A stretch of DNA of 64,000 nucleotides, taken from Oscillospiraceae bacterium MB08-C2-2. Its GTDB lineage: Bacteria; Bacillota; Clostridia; Oscillospirales; Ruminococcaceae. Each line of letters opens with the position of its first letter. The first letter of the stretch is position 1. This document shows, in pieces, positions 41,172-48,405 of this stretch. The DNA lies in NCBI GenBank assembly GCA_035621215.1, contig CP141729.1, positions 1,448,944 through 1,512,943 on the forward strand, read 5' to 3'. The notes under the pieces were generated by a model. That model saw only the letters and a list, made by a program, of their open reading frames with translations. It made no database searches and had not been told where the DNA came from. Position numbers and translations under genes: made by a program.

Positions 41172-41236
41172 AAAAATCCTCTCAGGTTTTAGCAGTTAAG
41201 CCGCAGGGCTGATGCTTGACCTGAGGGGATTCTTTT
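41172..41236 (+). terminator. Flagellin terminator
   Basis: AATCCTCTCAGGT pairs with ACCTGAGGGGATT, followed by CTTTTTA, about 40 bases past the stop. Confidence 0.7.
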
Positions 41237-41334
41237 TATTTTCATCCTTTTATGCAGCTGCGGCAAGTCGTTTTCTATAGTAAAGGCACTGATTAAGGCA
41301 GTGGTCATCCCAAAGAGAGACCCCGGCGGCTGTT

Positions 41335-41421
41335 TCATGCAGCCAGCATCACCGCCAAAGAACCAATCACATGTATGGCAGGGCGCACATTGGTGCTGGT
41401 ATCGAAAGCATAGAGGCCCGC
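41335..41421 (-). pseudogene. Fragment of a PAP2-type phosphatase
   Basis: Minus-strand frame reads AGLYAFDTSTNVRPAIHVIG and ends after SLAVMLAA. The NVxPxxHV core resembles the catalytic motif of PAP2-superfamily phosphatases, with Ser of the usual PSxH replaced by Ala. An in-frame stop lies directly upstream and no other domain is present. The rest of the 41237-41456 gap shows nothing. Confidence 0.35.
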
Positions 41422-41456
41422 TACTGAAAGCCAATATTTAAGGAATACGGCGTGAT

Positions 41457-42260
41457 CTAGGATGCCGCAGGAATTTCATATTTTGCAATTCTGTTGTTTG
41501 CATTGGCCAGCATCGGAGAAATAAGTGTAATGAAAAGAGGCGAAAACCGTTTCATCACAGGGGTATAGTTCCATTGGTTCTTGAGCCTAGTGTATGGACA
41601 CAGGGTGACAAGCTCTTCCGCTTCTTTAACACCCCACTGAAACACAGCGCTCGTCTTTTTAAGAGCATCGTGCTTTTTCTGATTCTTCAATGAAAAGGCC
41701 GAGATCAACTCAATCAGGAGCGTGCATCCCGGAAAAGCATCTCGGATCATACCCATCAACCCTTTAATTTCATCCTCTGAAAAATACATAATCAAACCTT
41801 CCATAATGATGAGGGTTTCGCCGCCTTTGGCTATTTCTCTGACCCAGTCGCTTTCCAGTGCAGAACAAGCAATCATGGTCTCTCGCTCTACAGTGGGCAA
41901 TAGCTGTGCTCTTAAATCAGCAGTCGACTGGAAATCAACGTTATACCAGCGAATGCTGCCGTTATCCACTCGATGAAATCGAGTATCCAATCCACAGCCC
42001 AAATTGATGCAGGTGCAATTGGGGTGCTGTTTAATGAAGGCGTTTACTTCCTGATCCAAAATAATGGTTCTGGCGGCGCATCCCCATAAGCTCAATTTGC
42101 CTTTATCGAATTTGGAGAAATCATAATCCAGCTTTTTCGTCATTTCAATGGCATATTGATCATAAAAATTGTGATTTTCTTTCTGGCTCTCCACTGCTCT
42201 GGCATACATGGGAATAAGCATGGTCTCCTGCACACCTGATAATTTGACACTAAGCTTCAT
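41457..42260 (-). CDS. Class I SAM-dependent methyltransferase (LCM/PPM1-like)
   Basis: About 267 residues. The SAM-binding region INLGCGLDTRFHRVDNG and acidic YNVDFQSTADLRAQLL, with IIMEGLIMYF, match the leucine carboxyl methyltransferase-like family that includes Clostridia enzymes from polyketide and small-molecule pathways. The ATG at 42260 is used; AGGTGG lies upstream. Substrate unknown. Stand-alone. Confidence 0.82.
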   Translation of the reverse strand: MKLSVKLSGVQETMLIPMYARAVESQKENHNFYDQYAIEMTKKLDYDFSKFDKGKLSLWGCAARTIILDQEVNAFIKQHPNCTCINLGCGLDTRFHRVDNGSIRWYNVDFQSTADLRAQLLPTVERETMIACSALESDWVREIAKGGETLIIMEGLIMYFSEDEIKGLMGMIRDAFPGCTLLIELISAFSLKNQKKHDALKKTSAVFQWGVKEAEELVTLCPYTRLKNQWNYTPVMKRFSPLFITLISPMLANANNRIAKYEIPAAS

Positions 42261-42504
42261 TGGGCTTCTTTCCACCTTTCATTTTAGGCACCAAACCAAT
42301 AAGTTAGTAATGGATAACTTAAAATATAGCATATATTTCAAAGGGAAACAAGTATGCCGGATAACAAAAAGCAAATACAAGTGCAAAATAAAACGCACCC
42401 CACAAAGTGAAGTGCGTAAAATGTTTTATCCTGCACCACAGTGTGTTACAAAACGTGTTATTAGGTGTGAATTTGAACTATCGTTTATATAGATGCCGCT
42501 TACA

Positions 42505-42539
42505 CCAAGGATAGCACTATGCTTTCATGCTATCCTTGG
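42505..42539 (-). terminator. Hairpin terminator of the padR-methyltransferase operon
   Basis: Perfect 12-bp arms CCAAGGATAGCA/TGCTATCCTTGG, 35 bases past the methyltransferase stop. The weak T-tract makes strand assignment tentative. The 42261-42504 gap holds a small CGCAC/GTGCG palindrome but no gene. Confidence 0.5.
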
Positions 42540-42573
42540 CTTTGCTCTTTGAACGATTGAACGTTTGTACCTA

Positions 42574-43224
42574 TTATTTATCTCCGGCAATGCAAAGTCC
42601 AAAGAAATCGGCGGTGACCGCTGCTCCATGAAGATCGGATTGACGCAGAAGCTCAGTGATTTCGGAGACAGTGTAGGCTGCGTTTAAGGAAGTAACAAGT
42701 CCGGGACGTATTTCCTTCGGCTGGGTGGACAAATACACAAGCGCCTTTTTTAATAAATGAACGTCACGTCTCAAGTCGGTGATGCAGTACCGGCCGCCAG
42801 GGCGCAGGACGCGGAAAATTTCATGAAAGACACAAAGGGGATTCTCCCATTCGTGCAGAGAGCCGTTGGAAACGACTGCGTCAAAGCTCTCGTCTTCAAA
42901 GGGTATTTCCATGCAGTTTCCCAAAACATAGTGGACGGGAATGCCATATTCAGCGGCGTTCTTCTCGGCAATTCGAATCATAGCAGGGCTGATTTCACAG
43001 CCGGTAAGAGAGGATAGATTCAGCCTCTTTGCCAGTTCCAAGCCTACATAACCGGGTCCGGGGCCAATCTCCAGCACATCGCCCCCCTTGATTCCGGAAG
43101 CGATGATGCCATCTACCCCGTTCCAGCCCTTATCGCGCATACCCCGGGCAAAAAGGTCGAAAACCTCTACGGTAATTTCATTTTGAATGCCCTCGTTGGT
43201 TTCAATCACTCTACCCTTAACCAT
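42574..43224 (-). CDS. Class I SAM-dependent methyltransferase (Methyltransf_11 type)
   Basis: About 216 residues with motif I DVLEIGPGPGYVGLELAKRL, GCEISPAMIRIAEKN, acidic FDAVVSNGSLHEWENP and VLRPGGRYCITDLRRD. The ATG at 43224 has AAAGGAGG about nine bases upstream; nearer ATGs at 43230 and 43233 are too close. It overlaps the end of the padR gene by eight bases, so both form an operon under PadR autocontrol. Substrate unknown; possibilities include a small toxic molecule or quinone-like compound. Confidence 0.84.
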   Translation of the reverse strand: MVKGRVIETNEGIQNEITVEVFDLFARGMRDKGWNGVDGIIASGIKGGDVLEIGPGPGYVGLELAKRLNLSSLTGCEISPAMIRIAEKNAAEYGIPVHYVLGNCMEIPFEDESFDAVVSNGSLHEWENPLCVFHEIFRVLRPGGRYCITDLRRDVHLLKKALVYLSTQPKEIRPGLVTSLNAAYTVSEITELLRQSDLHGAAVTADFFGLCIAGDK

Positions 43225-43762
43225 TTGCATCATCCTCCTTTAATTGATTTAGAGATTGCACCGCCCACGCGAGTTCAGCCTCATAATGCTGAATATGGTG
43301 CTGAAAAATAATGTTAGCAGAGGTTTGATATCTTTTGGGAATATGGTTTAAAGTTTCTTCTCGATGCATTTTCAGTTTGAATAAAATTTGCTTTAAATTT
43401 GCAGCATGGCGGCTCAGGCTGTCCGCAAGTGCTCCATTCTCCAAAGCGTCTGAAAAATACAGTGTGCCATCAATGTCAAAGGTGGGGCGGTATTCAATTT
43501 GCAGGGTCTGCAAAAGCAGCTCGTGAAATTTATCCGTGCCTGCGCTACTCACCTGATACACAGTTTTCTCCGGACGCGCCCCCTGCTTGTCGCGTTGGGC
43601 AGTGATGAGGCCCGAAGCCTCCATTTTATCCAGATGATAATAGATCGTGGGCAGCTTAACCTGAGTAAAGTCCTCCAACTGCTCTTCTATTAGCTTTTTA
43701 ATCTGATAGCCATGCTGGGGGCCGAAGCGTAAAAGAAGCCCAAGGATATAAAGTGGAATCAT
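43217..43762 (-). CDS. PadR-family transcriptional regulator
   Basis: 181 residues with N-terminal winged helix (LGLLLRFGPQHGYQIKKLIE, PTIYYHLDKMEASGLI, GARPEKTVYQVSSAG) and the C-terminal Vir_act_alpha_C helical dimerisation domain. It resembles phenolic-acid or drug-responsive PadR/LmrR repressors of subfamily 1. A 17-bp-arm palindrome overlaps its promoter directly upstream, consistent with autorepression. Confidence 0.88.
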   Translation of the reverse strand: MIPLYILGLLLRFGPQHGYQIKKLIEEQLEDFTQVKLPTIYYHLDKMEASGLITAQRDKQGARPEKTVYQVSSAGTDKFHELLLQTLQIEYRPTFDIDGTLYFSDALENGALADSLSRHAANLKQILFKLKMHREETLNHIPKRYQTSANIIFQHHIQHYEAELAWAVQSLNQLKEDDANG

Positions 43763-43776
43763 TCAATCACTTCTTT

Positions 43777-43826
43777 CAAATAGTCAGTGCTGATTATAAT
43801 TATACTCAGCGCTGACTATTTGTCAA
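43777..43826 (-). promoter_or_regulatory. Promoter with overlapping PadR operator
   Basis: Minus strand TTGACA (43821-43826), 16-base spacer, TATAAT (43799-43804). An inverted repeat with 17-bp arms, CAAATAGTCAGTGCTGA (43777-43793) and TCAGCGCTGACTATTTG (43806-43822), one mismatch, covers the -10 region and spacer. Confidence 0.8.
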
Positions 43827-43828
43827 GT

Positions 43829-43870
43829 AAAAAACCGGGTAGTTGGATTCTAATCTCAACTACCCGGTTT
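43829..43870 (-). terminator. Terminator for leftward transcription into the padR promoter
   Basis: AAACCGGGTAGTTG pairs with CAACTACCCGGTTT and is followed by six T on the minus strand. Confidence 0.75.
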
Positions 43871-43914
43871 ATAAATAATGTTTTATTTTCTCACAAAGCA
43901 AATAAAAAGTCATG

Positions 43915-44003
43915 TATAAGTTCAAATCCTCATACATGACTTTAATTTGCGAGCCACGTTAATTCTGGATATCCTCTTATTTTCAGTTGGAGATTTGAAC
44001 TAT
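43915..44003. repeat. Direct repeat copy 1 (about 90 bp)
   Basis: Shares long identical blocks (for example TTCAAATCCTCATACATGAC and TTAATTTGCGAGCCACGT) with 44580-44678. Contains a hairpin AAGTCATGTAT/ATACATGACTT. Confidence 0.8.
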
Positions 44004-44099
44004 CACTCCTGAACAATCTATACCAGCAAAATAACTATGGTTCTTCAAGAGATGCTTATTCGTTTGTAGGACTATACATGAGAGTCTTCCTTCACACCA

Positions 44100-44513
44100 T
44101 TACAGTTTCTCTGGATTAGTTGGCATTAACCCGTATTTTTTTGTAATAGCCAAGAATAAAAATGCTACTACTATACCCATTGTACCGTAGATGGCATCTA
44201 TAATGTCCGGCGTATTCATAAACCCCATTAACGTTTCGCAAATAAAGTTTCCCGCAATCATAGCCAATCCCAAAATTGCAATGAAACGAAATTTCACGTC
44301 CAATAAAAGCCAGGAGTAACCTATGCCCAAATAAGCAATCAAGCTTAAAGATAAATTTGATATGTGTGAATGAATTTCAGAGTTTATTATTACAATATCA
44401 TTATTAAAAACACTGTACCATCTTGCAAGAGTCAACAGAAAACCTATACAGATTAAAACTGCAAATCCTATGGAAAATAATTTTGTTGAACTATATTTAT
44501 ACGTAATTTTCAC
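44100..44513 (-). CDS. Small integral membrane protein, unknown function
   Basis: About 137 residues, four predicted membrane helices (near 8-30, 52-70, 75-95 and 108-128). Not recognised. GTG at 44513 is chosen because AAGGAG lies six bases upstream; the ATG at 44531 has no ribosome-binding site. The gene is flanked by the two copies of a 90-100-bp direct repeat and is AT-rich compared with the core genes. Confidence 0.65.
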   Translation of the reverse strand: MKITYKYSSTKLFSIGFAVLICIGFLLTLARWYSVFNNDIVIINSEIHSHISNLSLSLIAYLGIGYSWLLLDVKFRFIAILGLAMIAGNFICETLMGFMNTPDIIDAIYGTMGIVVAFLFLAITKKYGLMPTNPEKL

Positions 44514-44579
44514 ACTTTTCTCCTTTCGCATATTTATATTAATTATGTGTATTTCCTCTTATTTAGCATAGAGAAAGAA

Positions 44580-44678
44580 AAAAGTCATATATGAGTTCAA
44601 ATCCTCATACATGACTTTAATTTGCGAGCCACGTCAATTCTGGATATCATCCTATTTTAAGATGTGGATTTGAACTAT
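44580..44678. repeat. Direct repeat copy 2 (about 100 bp)
   Basis: Second copy of the repeat at 43915, with the same internal hairpin and the same GATTTGAACTAT end. It lies between the membrane-protein and hydrolase genes. Confidence 0.8.
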
Positions 44679-44695
44679 AGACCAAAACACTATAT

Positions 44696-45712
44696 TCAGT
44701 GAGTATCATCAATTAATTGCAGAAACTCTTTAATACCAGCGTAATATTCTCTATCAGCAAGCTGTCGTGGGGCAAATAAACCAGTTAACGTAGTAAATAG
44801 TTTGGAATTAACCAAATAAGGTCTTAGCATATAATGATCCGTTGAAGATATCCAAGTGACGCTTAAAAATTCCTCAGAAACTTCGTTTTTATATACCCGC
44901 TTTGTATCATTACTATCTACATGAATATCTTTTCCACCTAAAAATAGTTTTACAGGACTGTAGAAATACTGTATATCTTCCGTAGCGTCCGATTTGTAAT
45001 TCTTTGATATAAAATTCCAACGTTCTTTTGTAATGCTTTTGTCTGCATTTTGATTGTTATGGTATTCTTCATATGTTGCATTCTTATCTAGCATCGATAT
45101 ACTCCATAAAAACTCTTCTTTTGCTTGCTCCTGATCTTTAAGAGATTTACCTTCCCTTTTCATTTCGGCCAAAGTATTGTATAAGCCCTGATCCACCCAA
45201 TTGATAGCTGGTGCAACGAGTATATTAAATGCAATATTTTTATCCTCACGATTGATTTTAGGGATAACCCAACCGGCTTGGCTGGAACCCCACAGTCCTA
45301 TTTTTTCCAAGTTGATTTCAGGGAGAGTCCTCGCCCAATTGATGACTTCCAATGCTTCCGATGCTCTATCTTCCATTGATTGTGCCAGCCAGTTACCCGA
45401 AGAACCATCAATCCCGGGTTTGCTCCAAGAAAGGGAAGCATAGCCCAAACTAGCCAGTTCTTCCCACAAGGGATTATATTGACTGTTGTAAGAGGCATTA
45501 GCCGGTCCATCACCATGAATGAAAACAACTAGGCCAACCCTTTCTTTCATTTCTTTTGGCAATACGATACTCCCATTTAGTACACCTTTGGAAGTTGGTA
45601 TTTGAACAGAAGTAACTTTCATATCAAAAGTATTTTGCTGTATTATAACGACTATGCAGACAAGAATAAAAATGATCATGCCTGCAATCATTTTAATTGA
45701 TTTTTTCGTCAT
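44696..45712 (-). CDS. Alpha/beta hydrolase, membrane-anchored or exported
   Basis: 338 residues. One N-terminal hydrophobic helix (about 8-25), then an alpha/beta hydrolase fold: oxyanion region VVFIHGDGP, nucleophile elbow GLWGSSQAGW (GxSxG), Asp in FLGGKDIHVD and His in STDHYML. Similar proteins are annotated as dienelactone hydrolase-like or peptidase S9-like esterases. AAGGGG lies eight bases before the ATG. Part of the AT-rich accessory segment. Substrate unknown. Confidence 0.85.
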   Translation of the reverse strand: MTKKSIKMIAGMIIFILVCIVVIIQQNTFDMKVTSVQIPTSKGVLNGSIVLPKEMKERVGLVVFIHGDGPANASYNSQYNPLWEELASLGYASLSWSKPGIDGSSGNWLAQSMEDRASEALEVINWARTLPEINLEKIGLWGSSQAGWVIPKINREDKNIAFNILVAPAINWVDQGLYNTLAEMKREGKSLKDQEQAKEEFLWSISMLDKNATYEEYHNNQNADKSITKERWNFISKNYKSDATEDIQYFYSPVKLFLGGKDIHVDSNDTKRVYKNEVSEEFLSVTWISSTDHYMLRPYLVNSKLFTTLTGLFAPRQLADREYYAGIKEFLQLIDDTH

Positions 45713-45772
45713 TTATATAACCCCTTTACATTCTGCTTTTTAGGTTTTGTTTCTTTACTGCAAAATGTGCTA

Positions 45773-46375
45773 TCAAATTAAAAGCTTTTTCATAAAAATC
45801 CATTGATTAATTCCTATAAAAAATTTTTTCGAACAATGATTATTATGCTTAATCTCTTGAAATCCCATTCTGCTATACAAATGTTTTGCAGAATTATCAG
45901 CTGCGACTGCCAAAGTCAAAGTAGAGTAACTCATTTTAATTAGTAGTTCTTCGCAATAGGATATAAGCTGCTCTCCGATGCCCTTTCCACGCATGGATTT
46001 GTCCACAGCGATATGCTCAATATAGCATTCTTGGAAATTGAAAATTTCCAGTATGGATAGCTTAAATAGGAGTAGGAGCATATTTAAAAGCCCGTATTGG
46101 CGAATCAGATTGAAAATTGGGACTTTTTTTCGATTTTTTGGTATTGGCCCATATCGTATGAGTATCACGCCTACTATTTTTTCATTCACTTTTGCAACAA
46201 AGTGTAAATAGCCGGGGTCTTCAGCTTGTATATCCCAAGTGGAGTATAAGATGCTTTCTATCTCACTTTCATTCAGGCTTTGCCGATGCAAGAATTTACT
46301 CTTAAAAGAACTGACTAATAGAGATATAACTTCTTTAAAATCTTTATCTTGATATTTTTCAATGCTGACTTGCAT
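45773..46375 (-). CDS. GNAT-family N-acetyltransferase under MerR control
   Basis: About 200 residues. Acetyl-CoA site HIAVDKSMRGKGIGEQLISY, with LAVAADNSAKHLYSRMGFQEI, typical of GNAT enzymes. The ATG at 46375 follows AAAGGAGG. It is divergent from a merR gene and its promoter has the 19-base spacer and central dyad of MerR-activated promoters. By analogy with the bltR-bltD arrangement of Bacillus it may acetylate a polyamine, drug or other small amine; this is inference. Confidence 0.87.
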   Translation of the reverse strand: MQVSIEKYQDKDFKEVISLLVSSFKSKFLHRQSLNESEIESILYSTWDIQAEDPGYLHFVAKVNEKIVGVILIRYGPIPKNRKKVPIFNLIRQYGLLNMLLLLFKLSILEIFNFQECYIEHIAVDKSMRGKGIGEQLISYCEELLIKMSYSTLTLAVAADNSAKHLYSRMGFQEIKHNNHCSKKFFIGINQWIFMKKLLI

Positions 46376-46420
46376 GTAACCATACCTCCTTTGCAATTAT
46401 CATTTATTGATGTTATACTC

Positions 46421-46451
46421 ATTATAAACTCTCGAGTTGGTCAAGAGTCAA
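46421..46451 (-). promoter_or_regulatory. MerR-type promoter (19-bp spacer) and operator
   Basis: Minus strand TTGACT (46446-46451), 19-base spacer, TATAAT (46421-46426). The interrupted dyad ACTCTCGAGTTGGTCAAGAG (from 46428) fills the spacer. This is the overlong geometry that MerR regulators correct by DNA twisting. Confidence 0.82.
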
Positions 46452-46472
46452 TACGCGAATATAGGAGGAAGT

Positions 46473-47300
46473 ATGGAGAAATTCTTAAGAATCGGGCAAG
46501 TAAGTAATTTATACGGAATATCGCTTGATACGTTACGCTATTATGACCGCAAAAACTTATTAAAACCAATGGTTGATAAACAGAATGGATACAGGTACTA
46601 TTCTTTAGAGCAGCTTGATACATTAGAAATGATTTTGGTTGGAAAACACCTTGAAATACCTTTAGAACAAATCAAGGAAAAGATAGAATCTGAAAGTATA
46701 GAAGGCTATCTGGACATGATGCAGGAGCAAATTCAGTTTATAGAAGCCAAGAAAGAGGCACTAACAAAACTTGTCCAATATACCACTAAAATGACAAATA
46801 TGCTGACACATATACAGAACCACACAAACGACAAAACTTTTTCTACGGTTACTTTAGAAAAAAATGTGGATGTTACCATTTTCCAAGTCGATCTTAAAAA
46901 TGTTCTGAATACCCAAACAACTACAATGATAAACGGAATAGAAGCCTTTGAACAATGGGTCTTTTATTATGTAAATGAGGAAGGAGCAATTACAGAAAAC
47001 ACCCAAGTTGTAGGTCTCTCCATTCATAGTGACATTGTTCATGCGAATGAAATATATAAAAATCTGGATGAAGCAACAAAGCAGGACAGCGTGTCAAAAT
47101 ATTATTTATACGGTGCTTACAGGCACATTAGCTTTTGGGGAAATGAGTCTGATTTAAAGGAGTATCTATATCTGCTTTGTATGCATTTCAAACTAAGAGA
47201 GACTACTCTTAATATCAAATTCAGATTTGCTTTACTTCATAAGGATATGAAACACGAATATTGGGCTGACATCTATTTTCCAAATAAGACAGCTGGTTGA
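46473..47300 (+). CDS. MerR-family transcriptional activator
   Basis: About 275 residues. N-terminal MerR helix-turn-helix (FLRIGQVSNLYGISLDTLRY, YYDRKNLLKP, GYRYYSLEQLD), a coiled-coil dimer helix (about 75-115) and a C-terminal domain of ~150 residues resembling the GyrI-like ligand domains of BmrR/BltR. AGGAGG precedes the ATG. Most likely it activates the divergent acetyltransferase gene on sensing a small organic ligand. Confidence 0.9.
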   Translation: MEKFLRIGQVSNLYGISLDTLRYYDRKNLLKPMVDKQNGYRYYSLEQLDTLEMILVGKHLEIPLEQIKEKIESESIEGYLDMMQEQIQFIEAKKEALTKLVQYTTKMTNMLTHIQNHTNDKTFSTVTLEKNVDVTIFQVDLKNVLNTQTTTMINGIEAFEQWVFYYVNEEGAITENTQVVGLSIHSDIVHANEIYKNLDEATKQDSVSKYYLYGAYRHISFWGNESDLKEYLYLLCMHFKLRETTLNIKFRFALLHKDMKHEYWADIYFPNKTAG

Positions 47301-47368
47301 TATTAGTTTCATATTGAAGATGGCCAGCCCCGCATGTTGAGGAGGGTAGTGTCCAGAATATTGTGTAA

Positions 47369-47412
47369 ACCTCCGAAGTCAGGTAGAATAAAACTATGAC
47401 TTTGGAGGTTTC
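47369..47412. repeat. Inverted repeat ahead of the IS256-like fragment
   Basis: AACCTCCGAAGTCA and TGACTTTGGAGGTT (one mismatch) just before the transposase start, covering its ribosome-binding site. Confidence 0.6.
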
Positions 47413-47417
47413 GTATT

Positions 47418-47522
47418 ATGGCAAGAAAAGAACGCAGGGACAACAGCAAGCTGCGGGAACTAATGGAAGAGTACGGGGTCAAAACAATGGAGGATGTTCA
47501 CAACTTCGTGAAGATGCTCACC
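47418..47522 (+). pseudogene. IS256-family transposase, 5' fragment
   Basis: About 35 codons resembling the N-terminus of IS256-type transposases (MARKERRDNSKLRELMEEYG, then KTMEDVHNFVKMLT). GGAGG precedes the ATG. The coding sequence stops matching exactly where the IS21 terminal repeat begins at 47523; the frame runs on into IS21 DNA and ends at 47600. The remainder of the transposase is not found on the other side of IS21. Confidence 0.7.
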
Positions 47523-47607
47523 TGTCAACGGCGGTTTAAATTTGCAATAAAACGCCGAATAAATTTTGTAGGTTTTCGGCGGGAGGAATGTCGGGTATAA
47601 AGTTAGA

Positions 47608-48405
47608 TTACTGAGCGTTCTGCTCAAACAAGGTATTGACGATTTGCTGCTTTTGCTTCATGTACTCTTTGCGCTCTTTCAGGCGATAACTTTCGCCCTT
47701 GATGTTGATGACGGTACAGTGGTGAAGCACTCTGTCGAGGATAGCGGAAGCAATGGTAACATCGGCAAAAACTTCATTCCACTGGGAAAAAGTCTTGTTT
47801 GAGGTAAAGATGGTAGAGGCTTTCTCGTATCTTTTGGCAATGAGTTGAAAGAACAAGTTAGCGCCTTGAATATCCATGGGCAAATACCCAATTTCGTCGA
47901 TGATGAGCACCTTGTAACGGATGAGGGTGCGGAGTTTGTCTGGTAGCCGATTCTCGTAGTGGCTTTTCTTCAGCTGCTCAATGAGGGTATGGCAGTTGAT
48001 GTAGTAGGTGGAGTAGCGGTTTTTGGCGGCAACCATACCCAGCGCATTGGCCAGATGGGTTTTGCCAACGCCAGGTGGCCCCAAAAACACTACATTCTCA
48101 GCATTCTCCACGAACCGCATGGTAGAAAGCTCGTCGATCTGGCGCTTGTCGATGGAGGGTTGAAAAGAGAAATCAAAGTCCTCCAAGGTCTTCTTGATGG
48201 GGAAGCCGGACATCTGAATCTGCTTCTCGTAAGCTCTCTGACGCTTGCTCCTAGCCTCTTCGGTGAAGATATGATCGAGGACATCCACAATGTTGAGTTC
48301 ATCCTTGATAGCTCGTTCCAGGTAGTTGTCGATGATCTCCAGGGTATTGCGCATTTTGAGGGATTCCAGGTTTTCTTTGAGTCGCTCGTACAAAACTTCA
48401 CTCAT
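47608..48405 (-). CDS. istB: IS21 helper ATPase IstB
   Basis: 265-residue AAA+ protein that assists IS21 transposition. Walker A FLGPPGVGKTHLANAL and Walker B VLIIDEIGYLP are intact, with sensor 1 in TIFTSNKTFSQW. Starts eight bases inside the istA end, so translationally coupled. Confidence 0.95.
   Translation of the reverse strand: MSEVLYERLKENLESLKMRNTLEIIDNYLERAIKDELNIVDVLDHIFTEEARSKRQRAYEKQIQMSGFPIKKTLEDFDFSFQPSIDKRQIDELSTMRFVENAENVVFLGPPGVGKTHLANALGMVAAKNRYSTYYINCHTLIEQLKKSHYENRLPDKLRTLIRYKVLIIDEIGYLPMDIQGANLFFQLIAKRYEKASTIFTSNKTFSQWNEVFADVTIASAILDRVLHHCTVINIKGESYRLKERKEYMKQKQQIVNTLFEQNAQ

Noticed and set aside
41189-41434. 81-codon minus-strand ORF after flagellin
   Set aside because: Covers the terminator, has no ribosome-binding site and is out of frame with the PAP2-like fragment.
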